Assembly (NCBI GenBank): GCA_022568135.1
Contig: JADFFQ010000007.1
Span: forward strand, 25,656 to 89,655
Reading direction: 5' to 3'
Length of the DNA stretch: 64,000 nucleotides
Source: Planctomycetota bacterium
Lineage (GTDB): Bacteria > Planctomycetota > Phycisphaerae > Phycisphaerales > SM1A02
Below are positions 1-7,767 of this stretch, one piece after another. A program made the translations under genes and the position numbers. The number at the start of each line of letters is the position of its first letter. Position 1 is the stretch's first letter. The notes beneath the pieces were generated by a model. That model saw only the letters and a program-made list of their open reading frames with translations, was not told the origin of the DNA and did not search any database.

Positions 1-278
1 CAGGTGAACCCGCGGAACTTGACGACACCAACTCGCCCCTTTCCCAGGATGAATTCCGCCTCGACCTGGGGGCCCTTGGAGGTAGCCCCTCCCTGGCTCA
101 ACTGCACGTTGACCTTGGTTCGGACAGTCAGGGCGGGTCGCTTGCGGTACGCGTCGATCGTTTCCGTGAACGCTTTGAGGGCCCCAAGGTCTGGATCATG
201 AACCTGAGCAATTGCATGCGGTGAGACCAACGCGAGACCAACAAAGCCGACAAGAACCAGTCCAGTACGCGGAATCAT
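1..278 (-). CDS. Secreted DUF2092-like protein, N-terminal part only (runs off the window)
   Basis: The reverse strand opens with ATG at 276-278, after a GGAGA ribosome binding site eight bases upstream. It encodes a signal peptide (MIPRTGLVLVGFVGLALVS, then PHAIAQ) followed by a mature start containing LKAFTETIDAYRKRPALTVRTK. That start resembles residues 35-70 of the next gene (353-1543), which has an outer-membrane-lipoprotein-like domain before a thioredoxin fold. The gene continues past position 1, so the C-terminal domain cannot be seen. It is probably a tandem paralogue of its neighbour, exported to the periplasm. The reading frame and start are solid; the family assignment is inferred from the partial similarity. 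Confidence 0.7.
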   Translation of the reverse strand, partial: MIPRTGLVLVGFVGLALVSPHAIAQVHDPDLGALKAFTETIDAYRKRPALTVRTKVNVQLSQGGATSKGPQVEAEFILGKGRVGVVKFRGFT

Positions 279-352
279 GCGCGGAGTCTCCTGGTGCTAC
301 TCCCCTGGACGCTCATCATAGGTCGATGCACCGATGCAAGATTCGCAGCAAG

Positions 353-1543
353 TCATGAATCGCCATGGAGCGATTCGAGAGTCTCCCGCTTGAGCGTCTG
401 GACCATATTCGGGTCAAAGCCGATATGAATATTGATGATCTTGCCCTGGGGCCCGATGACGACCATGTGCGGGATGGGCTCGACCTCGAAGGCCGCGGCG
501 ACCGAGTTGTCATAATCCATCAGCGTGGGCATGGTGAAGCCCCGTTTCTTCCAGAATTGACTCACTAACTGCTTCTTCTGCTCGTTCGTCTGTACGCGCT
601 CGAAAATGTCCACGGCGTACACCTTGACGGCACGGCCGTCCTGCTCGGCCCAATCCGCGAACTGCTGGAGCTTGGGCAGACTCATCCTGCACGGCGGACA
701 CCATGTTGCCCAAAAGTCAAGGACCACGACTGACCCGCGATGCTCGCCGAGCGTGACTGACTGGCCATCAAGCGTCTTGAGCGTGAAGTCCGGCGCCGTA
801 TCGCCCTTGGCAAGTTTCAGCTCTGATATGCTCTCCACGACCTGCCGGTCAGTGTTGTCAAACGCAATGGGTTGCGGCAACTTATCGTGTCGCTTCGGAT
901 CCATGCGGTAGCTGACATTTACTGGCCCAAAGTCGATTTCGACCTTGACGATGAACTTCCTGTCCGGATCAATGAACCCCTTGATGGTTGCGCCGCGGTC
1001 GGTCGTAAACTCAAGTTCATGGGCGGGCCTCCCGCCGAGGTCCGTCATTCGGTGGCCTACGAGTGTTAGATTGAACGCAATCGCCATCCCGAACGCCCCG
1101 AGGTAGTCGTCGAGACTCTTCCCGTAGCGCAATGCACATTGCGGTGCCGGCAGCGATTGGCCGTCGGCGAGGCCCCGGTAAGTCTCGACGATGTTGTTTG
1201 TCAGCGCCGTGGCGAAGTACTTGCCCGGTAGGTGTTCACGATGAACAAAGAGCCGCTGATCAACGGCGGTTAGGATATGCCCCTGCCATCTCACTTGGGC
1301 ATCGGGTCCTGCCCCCATGGCGACGCCGATGCTCTCGCTCTGACTTCTCGATCCTACCGTCGTCGTCATCTGTATGTTGTCGGTGAATGCAGGCGCTTCC
1401 TTGTAAGCCTGGGCGACCTCCTGAATCAGCTTGACGGCCTCATCCAGCGGAGTCTCGGTCGCGCGAGCCTGGGTCTGTACAGCCAGAGCAACAAGCAGCA
1501 GCGGTAGTGATCCCAAGAACGAAACTCTCCTGGCGGTTCTCAT
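353..1543 (-). CDS. Secreted TlpA-like thioredoxin with N-terminal DUF2092-like domain
   Basis: A protein of 396 residues. A signal peptide (about 1-28, ending near TQARA) is followed by a beta-rich DUF2092/LolA-like domain (about 30-235) and a TlpA/AhpC-type thioredoxin domain (about 245-390). The catalytic motif WCPPC is intact and the cis-proline segment reads PIPHMVVIG. Proteins of this type act in the periplasm as thiol-disulfide oxidoreductases; the N-terminal half may bind a lipid or another hydrophobic ligand. The start at 1543 is preferred over the ATG at 1555 because GGAG lies six bases before it. A second gene with the same N-terminal pattern lies directly downstream (1-278). The substrate is unknown. 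Confidence 0.82.
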   Translation of the reverse strand: MRTARRVSFLGSLPLLLVALAVQTQARATETPLDEAVKLIQEVAQAYKEAPAFTDNIQMTTTVGSRSQSESIGVAMGAGPDAQVRWQGHILTAVDQRLFVHREHLPGKYFATALTNNIVETYRGLADGQSLPAPQCALRYGKSLDDYLGAFGMAIAFNLTLVGHRMTDLGGRPAHELEFTTDRGATIKGFIDPDRKFIVKVEIDFGPVNVSYRMDPKRHDKLPQPIAFDNTDRQVVESISELKLAKGDTAPDFTLKTLDGQSVTLGEHRGSVVVLDFWATWCPPCRMSLPKLQQFADWAEQDGRAVKVYAVDIFERVQTNEQKKQLVSQFWKKRGFTMPTLMDYDNSVAAAFEVEPIPHMVVIGPQGKIINIHIGFDPNMVQTLKRETLESLHGDS

Positions 1544-1617
1544 AATCGGCTCCAAAGCTGAGGGTCACCGGCGAAGGTAAATCGACACGTACACGCTGAT
1601 CCATGATCAGCAGCGGG

Positions 1618-2136
1618 TTACTCCCCAGAACACACCGCTGTGGGGTGGTATTCCGTCGATGATCGTGACGCCAGTCGGTCCCGCAGACATTCTATGGTCA
1701 CACCGAGCACCGGATGCACCACCGACGGGGCGACTTGCGCCAGCGGCCCAAGCACGAACGTCCGCAAATGCATCCGCGGATGAGGGACCGTAAGTCCCGG
1801 CCGGTCGATGACACGATCTTCGTACAGCAATAGATCCAGATCGATCAGGCGAGGCCCCCACCGCTGCTCCCTTCGCCGATCTCGACCGTGAGCCGCTTCA
1901 ATAGCGGCCATCGCCTCCAACAGCCCGTGCGGCTCCAGCGTAGTGCTCAGGGCGGCTGCCGCATTGAAGTATCGGGGTTGATCCACCGGCCCCTGCGGCG
2001 CCGTCTCGATGAGATCGCTGACGGCAACGACCGCTATACCGTTCATTTCATCCAAGGCGGACAAAGCCGATTCAATCGCCGCGCGGCGATCACCGATGTT
2101 CGACCCCAGCGCGATATAGGCGTTCGCGTTGGACAT
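1618..2136 (-). CDS. folK: 2-amino-4-hydroxy-6-hydroxymethyldihydropteridine pyrophosphokinase
   Basis: A 172-residue HPPK, close to the usual family length. It transfers pyrophosphate from ATP to 6-hydroxymethyl-dihydropterin in cytosolic folate synthesis. Visible signatures are the N-terminal YIALGSNIGDR, the PRYFNAA segment and the RWGPRLIDLDLLLY motif, which carries the two metal-binding aspartates, followed by VPHPRMHLRTFVLGPLAQ. The frame stays open upstream into cinA territory, but homology begins at the ATG at 2134-2136. The gene follows cinA with a 14-bp gap on the same strand and is probably co-transcribed with it. A perfect 7-bp hairpin (1595-1611) lies just past its stop. Confidence 0.93.
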   Translation of the reverse strand: MSNANAYIALGSNIGDRRAAIESALSALDEMNGIAVVAVSDLIETAPQGPVDQPRYFNAAAALSTTLEPHGLLEAMAAIEAAHGRDRRREQRWGPRLIDLDLLLYEDRVIDRPGLTVPHPRMHLRTFVLGPLAQVAPSVVHPVLGVTIECLRDRLASRSSTEYHPTAVCSGE

Positions 2137-2150
2137 TGTTCTCAGGACTC

Positions 2151-3452
2151 TCAGCAGTCCACGGACGCAGAGACCTCCCACAACAGTGCCGTGCTCGCAG
2201 GGGAATCGAGCAATACAAATCGTAGCATCTGCAGAGCGGTCTTGGCCGCTCGGTCGCGGATCGCGGATCGATCGCCGGGAAACTCGAATCGCCGTATGGA
2301 AACGATCACGTGAGCGCCGCGCGATTGTCCCAGCCCGACGTACACGGTCCCGAGCGGCTTGGGCGTTGATCCGCCATCCGGACCGGCGATTCCGGTGATG
2401 GCCAGGCTGTAGTCGGCTCCGCTGCGAGCCAAGGCACCCTCGGCCATCACACAGACCGCTGGTTCGGAGACCGCACCATGCTCCTGGAGCACCTGCTGCG
2501 GCACGCCAAGACATGACGTCTTGAGCGCATCGGTGTACGTCACCCAACCGCCGACGTAATAGGCACTGGAGCCCGCAATATCAACGAGCATCTTCCCGAG
2601 CAGGCCTCCGGTGCAGGATTCCGCCGTGGCGAGGGTTCGGTCGGACTCGCGAAGCAGAGAACCCACCGCCGACGAGAGCGAATCATCATCACGACCGAAG
2701 GCATATGGCCGCCACTGTCGCATGATCACCGACGCGGCATTTTCGAGTTCACGCTGGGCCTTTGGGAGCGGACCCTTCGCCTGGATGCGGGCCGTGACGA
2801 TAGATTCGCTCACGGTGATGCCCACCAATGGGCAGCTGTCCCGGGCTGTGATCGGCCCGAGCCGCTCGGCTGCCATCGACTCACCGAGGCCGTAGGCGTG
2901 CACACCGGCAGTCAACACGACCTGCCCGGCGTCGGGCAGGGGCAGTTGCGGCAGAACCTGATCCAGGAACATCGTTTGCATTTCATGCGGCGGGCCCGGC
3001 ATGGCGAAGATCATGCATTCGCCGAGGCGACCGGCAATACCCATCGCGGTGCCCAGCGGATTGGGCACAGAGCGTGTCCCTTGTGGGCGCTGGGCCTGGG
3101 CGAGGTTCGATGGGGGCATCTCTCCCGGGCGGTTCTTGAACCACCGATTCAGATGCTGCAGGGCTACAGGATCACTTTCCAACGGGCGACCAGGTGCCAA
3201 GACATCGCCCAGCGCCGCACGGGTGAGATCATCGGGCGTCGGTCCGAGCCCGCCGGTGATCAACAGCGCCTCGCATACATCCGCCAGCTCGCGCACTGCG
3301 CGGGCGATCGAAGCCCGATCGTCCCCGACGACGCGCCGCTGAACAGTCGTGGCCGCCCGTGAGGCAAGTTGACCAGCCAGCCACTCTGAGTTGCTGTCAA
3401 TGGTGCCGGCGGTGACAAGCTCATCGCCGATGGAAAGGATCGCTGCCCGCAT
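2151..3452 (-). CDS. cinA: CinA-like protein: MoaB/MogA-type domain plus nicotinamide-nucleotide amidase domain
   Basis: A 433-residue protein starting MRAAILSIGDELVTAGTIDSN, the classic CinA opening. The N-terminal COG1058 domain (about 1-170) has LLITGGLGPTPDDLT and FAMPGPPHEM, seen in MoaB-like proteins with ADP-ribose pyrophosphatase activity. The C-terminal domain (about 260-415) carries ATAESCTGGLLGKMLVDIAGSS, typical of PncC, which deamidates nicotinamide mononucleotide for NAD recycling. The frame extends 45 codons upstream (to 3587), but that extension overlaps the 3' end of pyrF and has no homology. The gene lies between pyrF and folK on the same strand. Confidence 0.92.
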   Translation of the reverse strand: MRAAILSIGDELVTAGTIDSNSEWLAGQLASRAATTVQRRVVGDDRASIARAVRELADVCEALLITGGLGPTPDDLTRAALGDVLAPGRPLESDPVALQHLNRWFKNRPGEMPPSNLAQAQRPQGTRSVPNPLGTAMGIAGRLGECMIFAMPGPPHEMQTMFLDQVLPQLPLPDAGQVVLTAGVHAYGLGESMAAERLGPITARDSCPLVGITVSESIVTARIQAKGPLPKAQRELENAASVIMRQWRPYAFGRDDDSLSSAVGSLLRESDRTLATAESCTGGLLGKMLVDIAGSSAYYVGGWVTYTDALKTSCLGVPQQVLQEHGAVSEPAVCVMAEGALARSGADYSLAITGIAGPDGGSTPKPLGTVYVGLGQSRGAHVIVSIRRFEFPGDRSAIRDRAAKTALQMLRFVLLDSPASTALLWEVSASVDC

Positions 3453-3495
3453 GGCAAGAGAGTCTAGCCATCGCTCGCCCAGCGGCTCGACGTAC

Positions 3496-4419
3496 CTAGC
3501 GCATTCCGACCGCCCGACCGATTTGCTCCGCAAACCGGCTCGCCGCGTCAGCGACGGCGCTGCTCCAGCGGGCGGTATCCGGATCAAACGCGTAGATCAC
3601 ACTCCGGCTGGAGGTGACGATCGCACCGGTCCCATCGCCGGCAAAGCACGGTCGGATATCCTCGACGCCGCCACCCTGGGCGCCGAAACCGGGAACCAGG
3701 AGGATCTGTTGGGGCATGAGCTCGCGCAGAGCGGCAGCCTCCTGGGGTTTGGTCGCCCCGACCACCGCGCCCAGAGCGCTATATCCGCACCGGCCGAGCA
3801 ACGCCTGCCCCCCGATTGACGCAACCATTCGAGCCACCGACTCCGCGACGGTCTGGCCGGCAGCCAACCGCTGGGCCTGCACGGTGTCACCGCCAGGATT
3901 CGATGTGCGCACTAGCGCGAACGCCCCGAACCCCTTACGCAGAAACGGCGTGATCCCATCTTCGCCAAAGTAGCTGTTGATCGTGATCCAATCCGGCCGA
4001 GCGTCCTGGCCGTCTTGGCATGGGTCGAATGCTGCGGCGGCGTAATGCTCAGCGGAGAGACCGATGTCGCCGCGCTTGGCGTCGAGTATGACTTGCAATC
4101 CCCGCTGCCTGGCCTCAACTATCAGGCGGTTCAGCGCTTCGATGCCGAGGTGGCGGTGCCGCTCGAAGCAGGCGGATTGAAACTTCACGCATGGCACATG
4201 CTCAGCCACCGCGTCCAATACGCCGAGCGCGAAGGTGACGAGGGCTTCGACAGCATGGGCCGGGCTGCCGCCGGTCGGGCACAACGCTGCGGGCAAGCGA
4301 TCGACGACGGGATCAATGCCCACACAAACGGGCGAGCCGGTGCGAGAAATGGCGGCCGTCAATCGATCAGCCGCATGGTCGGCGTATGGGTCCTCGTCGC
4401 GTTGAGTGGCTATGGCCAA
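3496..4419 (-). CDS. pyrF: Orotidine 5'-phosphate decarboxylase, type II
   Basis: Decarboxylates OMP to UMP, the last step of pyrimidine synthesis. The protein is about 307 residues and matches the longer group II family: PVCVGIDPVVDRLP near the start, VKFQSACFERHR, the catalytic VILDAKRGDIG, TINSYFGEDGITPF, and LVPGFGAQGGGVEDIRPCF. The start is uncertain. No ATG sits near the homology start; the TTG at 4417-4419 with a purine-rich GGGAGCG upstream gives a normal length, while the first ATG in frame is at 4539. The gene is divergent from the DUF971 gene at 4519. Confidence 0.88.
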   Translation of the reverse strand: MAIATQRDEDPYADHAADRLTAAISRTGSPVCVGIDPVVDRLPAALCPTGGSPAHAVEALVTFALGVLDAVAEHVPCVKFQSACFERHRHLGIEALNRLIVEARQRGLQVILDAKRGDIGLSAEHYAAAAFDPCQDGQDARPDWITINSYFGEDGITPFLRKGFGAFALVRTSNPGGDTVQAQRLAAGQTVAESVARMVASIGGQALLGRCGYSALGAVVGATKPQEAAALRELMPQQILLVPGFGAQGGGVEDIRPCFAGDGTGAIVTSSRSVIYAFDPDTARWSSAVADAASRFAEQIGRAVGMR

Positions 4420-4518
4420 GTATGTCGCTCCCGCCGGGCCGCGCCGGCTAGTCCAATACTGTATCTGCCCAAGAGCTGATCTTGGCGGACCACACGGTTC
4501 GGACCGATAGAATGCTTC

Positions 4519-4869
4519 ATGGATACCAGGCCCGCCCACCTGGACCTGAAGAAGGACCGCGGGCTAACCATCCAATGGCCCGACGGGACCACCAGCTTCT
4601 ACGCCATCGACTACCTGCGAAAAATGTCTCCGTCGGCTGATGCGCGAATGCTTCGCCAAGAGATGGCCAAGAACCCCTTGACCGTACTGCCGGCGAGCAT
4701 GACCGATCGGCAGGAACCACTCAGTGCGGTGGACGCGGAGCTGGTCGGCAATTATGCCATCCGCATTCGATTCTCAGACGGCCATTCCACAGGCATCTAT
4801 TCCTGGAACTATCTGCGCGAGATCGACCCTGCGGCTCCGCAACCCGAGCCAGGCCGACCCCACACATGA
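4519..4869 (+). CDS. DUF971 domain protein (gamma-butyrobetaine hydroxylase N-terminal-like)
   Basis: A 116-residue protein. The pattern LTIQWPDGTTSFYAIDYLRKMSPSADARM, then ELVGNYAIRIRFSDGHSTGIYSWNYLREI, is the DUF971 fold. In other bacteria the fold occurs alone near Fe-S carriers, or fused to dioxygenases. No catalytic residues can be named. The stop codon overlaps the ATG of the thioesterase gene (ATGA), so the two are probably translationally coupled, and the glycosyltransferase gene follows the same way. It is divergent from pyrF. Family membership is clear; the role is unknown. Confidence 0.85.
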   Translation: MDTRPAHLDLKKDRGLTIQWPDGTTSFYAIDYLRKMSPSADARMLRQEMAKNPLTVLPASMTDRQEPLSAVDAELVGNYAIRIRFSDGHSTGIYSWNYLREIDPAAPQPEPGRPHT

Positions 4870-5387
4870 GCGAGGAATCGTCAATGCCCAGCCTGGTTCC
4901 CCGCACGGTTGGGGCCGATATTCATGCTCTGGACGTTCCACATGCAGAGCCGTTTGTTTGCGACCTGCGGATCGACCATCAGCACAGCGGCGACTCGGTT
5001 GAGCACGTCTCGAACATCGAATACGTGCGGTGGCTTGATCGCGCCGCCGAACTCCATGCCGATCAGCTCGGCTACACGCGCGCTCGGATGCGTGCGAACG
5101 GGATGATGTGGTTCGTCGTCCACCACGAGATCGACTATCTGGCCGAGGCCTGGCCGGGCGATCACCTGCTCCTGGTGACGTGGGTCCGCGACATGGGGCG
5201 TGTAAAGTCCTGGCGGGATTACCTGTTGGTTCGCCCAGCCGATGAAGTGGTGGTGTGCCGGGCCGCAACGCTGTGGGTCCTGGTGGATCTGGCCACACGT
5301 CGGCCGAGGCGAATCCCGCACGAGATGGCCAAGCGCTTCCAGCCGCTTTCCATGTATAGGGCCCCCCAGCGATGCACATCGCGCTGA
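4866..5387 (+). CDS. Hotdog-fold acyl-CoA thioesterase (4HBT/YbgC-like)
   Basis: A 173-residue protein with a single hotdog domain (about 25-160). The segment HVSNIEYVRWLDRAAELHADQLG matches the helix of YbgC/FadM-type thioesterases, in which an N-Y-WLD arrangement carries the active site, and FVVHHEIDYLAEAWPGDHLLLVTWV is the usual following strand pair. It would hydrolyse acyl-CoA thioesters in the cytosol; the substrate cannot be deduced. The ATG overlaps the DUF971 stop, and the 3' end overlaps the glycosyltransferase start by 16 bases, so the three genes form an operon. Confidence 0.85.
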   Translation: MSEESSMPSLVPRTVGADIHALDVPHAEPFVCDLRIDHQHSGDSVEHVSNIEYVRWLDRAAELHADQLGYTRARMRANGMMWFVVHHEIDYLAEAWPGDHLLLVTWVRDMGRVKSWRDYLLVRPADEVVVCRAATLWVLVDLATRRPRRIPHEMAKRFQPLSMYRAPQRCTSR

Positions 5388-6469
5388 TCATTGACCAAGA
5401 GCGCTTGGCTCAGGAGCAGTCGATGCTCGATCGTATCTCGGTCGGCCTCATCGATTGCGGAGCCCAGCTCACCACCATCGTCCCGGACACCCAGCCGGTC
5501 GATGACGCCCAGCAGAGCGCGCAACTCGTCGCCGCCGGTCGAATCGAGGTCTCGATGAACGTCCCGCCATGGATGCGTCGGACTCGAGCCCATCGACTCG
5601 CCAAGGCGGTGGAGTCGGCGGTCCCCGACGTGCTGCACGCGGTCGGTGATCGTGCCTGGATGGTCGGCCTGGATCTCGCGAGGGTGGTCAATCGGCCGGT
5701 GACGATCGACGTGTGGTCGGCTGACCAGGTGCGAAGCGTGCCTCATCGCCGATCTGCTTCGCAAGTGGCCGGGTACGTCGCCCCCACCGAGCCCATCGCT
5801 GAGGGCCTCCGCAAGCGGATCGCTCCTGAATTGGTAAGCTTGGTGCCAATCGGGGTCACCTTGCCGCCACACCCACGAGAGGTGCTGGCGAACCCGCAGG
5901 ACACGATCGCATTGGCGATCATCGGCAGCGGGCGAGACATCGCCGCCTATCGTGCCATGCTCGGTGGGCTCAGCCGCCTGACCCGAGAGTTTCCGCAGAT
6001 TCAGGGATGCCTGGAATTGCGTGGCCCGCATGAGCACGAAATCTGGCAGTGTGCCCAGCGCCTGAATCTGCGGGGCCACCTCTCAGCGATCACCGATGCC
6101 GCTCTGCACCGACGCTTGCTCACGGGTTGCGACGTGCTTCTCATCCCGGAGCGATTCGGCCAGGTCCGCTCGCTCATGTTCGAAGCGATGGCCTTCGGCA
6201 TGCCGATCGTCGCCAGCGACGACCCTTTTCTTGACGCGCTGGTTCCCGATGAAACTGCGATCATCGTGGGCAAGGCTGATCCGCAGGAGTGGGCCCAGCA
6301 ACTGCGGCGTCTGCTCGTCCAACCGCAACTGGCCCGCAGCATCGGGGCATCAGGCCAGGCATTGGTTGCTGCCCGCCATCAATCAACGGATCAGGTGGGG
6401 AAGCTGATGGCCGCGTTTCAGCAGGTCCTCAGCGGCGGCGCCCACACCTTCGCGGGCACCGGTACCTGA
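5372..6469 (+). CDS. Glycosyltransferase, GT4-like (GT-B fold)
   Basis: A 365-residue protein starting MHIALIIDQERLAQEQSMLDR. The C-terminal Rossmann domain has the GT4 order: IALAIIGSGRDIAAYRAMLGG, AQRLNLRGHLSAITD, LLTGCDVLLIPERFGQVRSLMFEAMAFGMPIVASDDPF, then the retained glutamate region around VPDETAIIVGKADPQEWAQQLRRLL. The usual E-G-x-P segment is replaced by QVRSLMFEAMAFGMP. It probably transfers a sugar from a nucleotide donor to a surface glycan or lipid. The gene is the last of the DUF971-thioesterase-glycosyltransferase operon, and a terminator hairpin follows at 6602-6635. Confidence 0.85.
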   Translation: MHIALIIDQERLAQEQSMLDRISVGLIDCGAQLTTIVPDTQPVDDAQQSAQLVAAGRIEVSMNVPPWMRRTRAHRLAKAVESAVPDVLHAVGDRAWMVGLDLARVVNRPVTIDVWSADQVRSVPHRRSASQVAGYVAPTEPIAEGLRKRIAPELVSLVPIGVTLPPHPREVLANPQDTIALAIIGSGRDIAAYRAMLGGLSRLTREFPQIQGCLELRGPHEHEIWQCAQRLNLRGHLSAITDAALHRRLLTGCDVLLIPERFGQVRSLMFEAMAFGMPIVASDDPFLDALVPDETAIIVGKADPQEWAQQLRRLLVQPQLARSIGASGQALVAARHQSTDQVGKLMAAFQQVLSGGAHTFAGTGT

Positions 6470-6601
6470 CGCCCGGACCCGCCGACGGCATTCCCGGACC
6501 CCAGCCCTGGGCCCTAAAATCCGCAAAAACTGTCGATCTCGCAGGGTGTGATCCGAGTATGCAAGGATACGGGAACCAAATTGACATCTTTCTCCCCTCC
6601 G

Positions 6602-6635
6602 CCCCGTTGACGCAGCAATGCTTCAGCGGGGTTTT
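6602..6635 (+). terminator. Probable intrinsic terminator downstream of the glycosyltransferase operon
   Basis: An imperfect hairpin starts with CCCCG (6602-6606) and closes with CGGGG (6627-6631), with internal TGA/TCA and GC/GC pairs and one mismatch. It is followed directly by TTTT (6632-6635). It sits 130 bp past the glycosyltransferase stop. Confidence 0.55.
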
Positions 6636-7045
6636 GCGTGGACTGCCTGCCTAAAGGGCTCGAATCGAGCCGCCCGCCCACAGAGGAGAGCCCGGCCCCG
6701 ATGTTCGGCAGCGCGACCTCAGCCCAGGGTTGCCGAGTCCAAGACCAATTTGAGGCCTGCGGAACCCAGAACCCGATTCTCCGTCCTACAGTAGAGGTAG
6801 GCATATCTGAGCCCTCCATGGGCTGCCAAATGAGCGCGGGGCCGCCCGCTTGGGAAATAGGCGTCTGCACCCGGATTCCCATTCCCAACACAGGAGACAC
6901 CTGTCACCATCGCGCAGTCGTCGATCGGCCGAAACGCCCTCCCAGGCCCGGTGTCCGGCAGCCGGCCAGTCGGATGGGTCACCAATCAGGTATAGTGGAA
7001 GCCGGTCATGCGACGGGAAACGATCTGTACGAAAGGAGCCCAATC
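6636..7045. other. Non-coding stretch of about 400 bp with hairpins, no recognised gene
   Basis: Both strands carry only overlapping shadow frames without family signatures. A 6-bp hairpin (GGCTCG/CGAGCC) lies at 6657-6671 and another (AGCCC/GGGCT) near 6811-6826. A possible -10 element TATAGT (6991-6996) precedes the small lipoprotein gene, without a convincing -35. The consensus segments of RNase P RNA, tmRNA and SRP RNA were looked for and not found. Confidence 0.4.
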
Positions 7046-7273
7046 ATGATGCGAACACTGATGCTTGCCATTGCCACACTGACCCTGTGCGCGGCGCCAA
7101 TCGGGTGCGGTGACGAGACGTCCGAGGCTGTGGATGAGTTGGGAATCAAGGAAGGCCTGCGGCCAGTGCCGGAGACGCGGAGACCGCCTCCCGGACCGCC
7201 TCAGGGGGGGGCCAACATTGCTCAGGACGAAGGTACACCGGGTCAGAGGCGTGAGAATCCGCAAGGGCCTTGA
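7046..7273 (+). CDS. Small lipoprotein with proline-rich tail, hypothetical
   Basis: A 75-residue protein. A strong GAAAGGAG (7031-7038) precedes ATG ATG at 7046, which supports the start. The N-terminus MMRTLMLAIATLTLCAAPIGCG looks like a signal peptide ending in a lipobox-like cysteine at residue 21. The mature part is short, charged and then rich in proline and glycine (RRPPPGPPQGG). It would be anchored in a membrane. No family is recognised. The frame stays open upstream, but that stretch lacks a ribosome binding site. Confidence 0.6.
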   Translation: MMRTLMLAIATLTLCAAPIGCGDETSEAVDELGIKEGLRPVPETRRPPPGPPQGGANIAQDEGTPGQRRENPQGP

Positions 7274-7504
7274 CCCGGCCGCTGGCGCTACTCAGGTCCT
7301 CGGAACCGACGCCCCTGGGCAACACACGATCATCGAGGGTTGGCTCAGGTTGGGGCATGTGATTGCCACCCGCATCGAGCGCGTGTCTGCCCGTGGCGCT
7401 CCCGTACGAGCCGCGGGCGTCGGTAAGCGGTCTACTCCCGTTCCCTGACAATCGCGGCCCATCGCAGACACTACACCTCAAATAGGACTTCTCGAGGCTG
7501 GGTG

Positions 7505-7541
7505 GAAAAAACCGCCGACAGGACCAGGTCCATATCGGCGG
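7505..7541 (-). terminator. Intrinsic terminator for the aminotransferase transcript
   Basis: Arms CCGCCGA (7512-7518) and TCGGCGG (7535-7541) enclose an inner GGACC/GGTCC pair (7521-7525, 7527-7531). Read on the minus strand, the hairpin is followed by six T residues (complement of 7506-7511). It lies about 225 bp downstream of the aminotransferase stop. The gap 7542-7767 also holds a 6-bp CCGGGC/GCCCGG hairpin near 7686 and no gene. Confidence 0.6.
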
Positions 7542-7767
7542 CGGGTGGATGGCTTTGTCGTAAACCCCTTTGCAGCCTCAAGCTGCGTCCGATTCGACCC
7601 TCTACCTACACTATGGCCGGTAAACGGCGGACGAGCAACCGATTTCCGCAAGATTCGCCGCCAAATGCCGCTACGCCGTCGGGAACCGGGCTACGCCCGG
7701 CCGGGCGAAGCGCTTCTCATCCTGTTCCCGGCCATCAGTGCACACGTCAAGTAGACGGGCCAGCCGC

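Noticed and set aside
1595..1611. A GCTGATC/GATCAGC hairpin as a further heptamer array
   Set aside because: Only two or three 7-mers can be phased, so it is treated as a plain hairpin after folK.
6640..6960. RNase P RNA or 6S RNA, suggested by a GAGGAGAGCCCGG stretch near 6680
   Set aside because: The matching conserved partner segments (for example the ACAGAA region of RNase P) are missing and no overall fold could be built.
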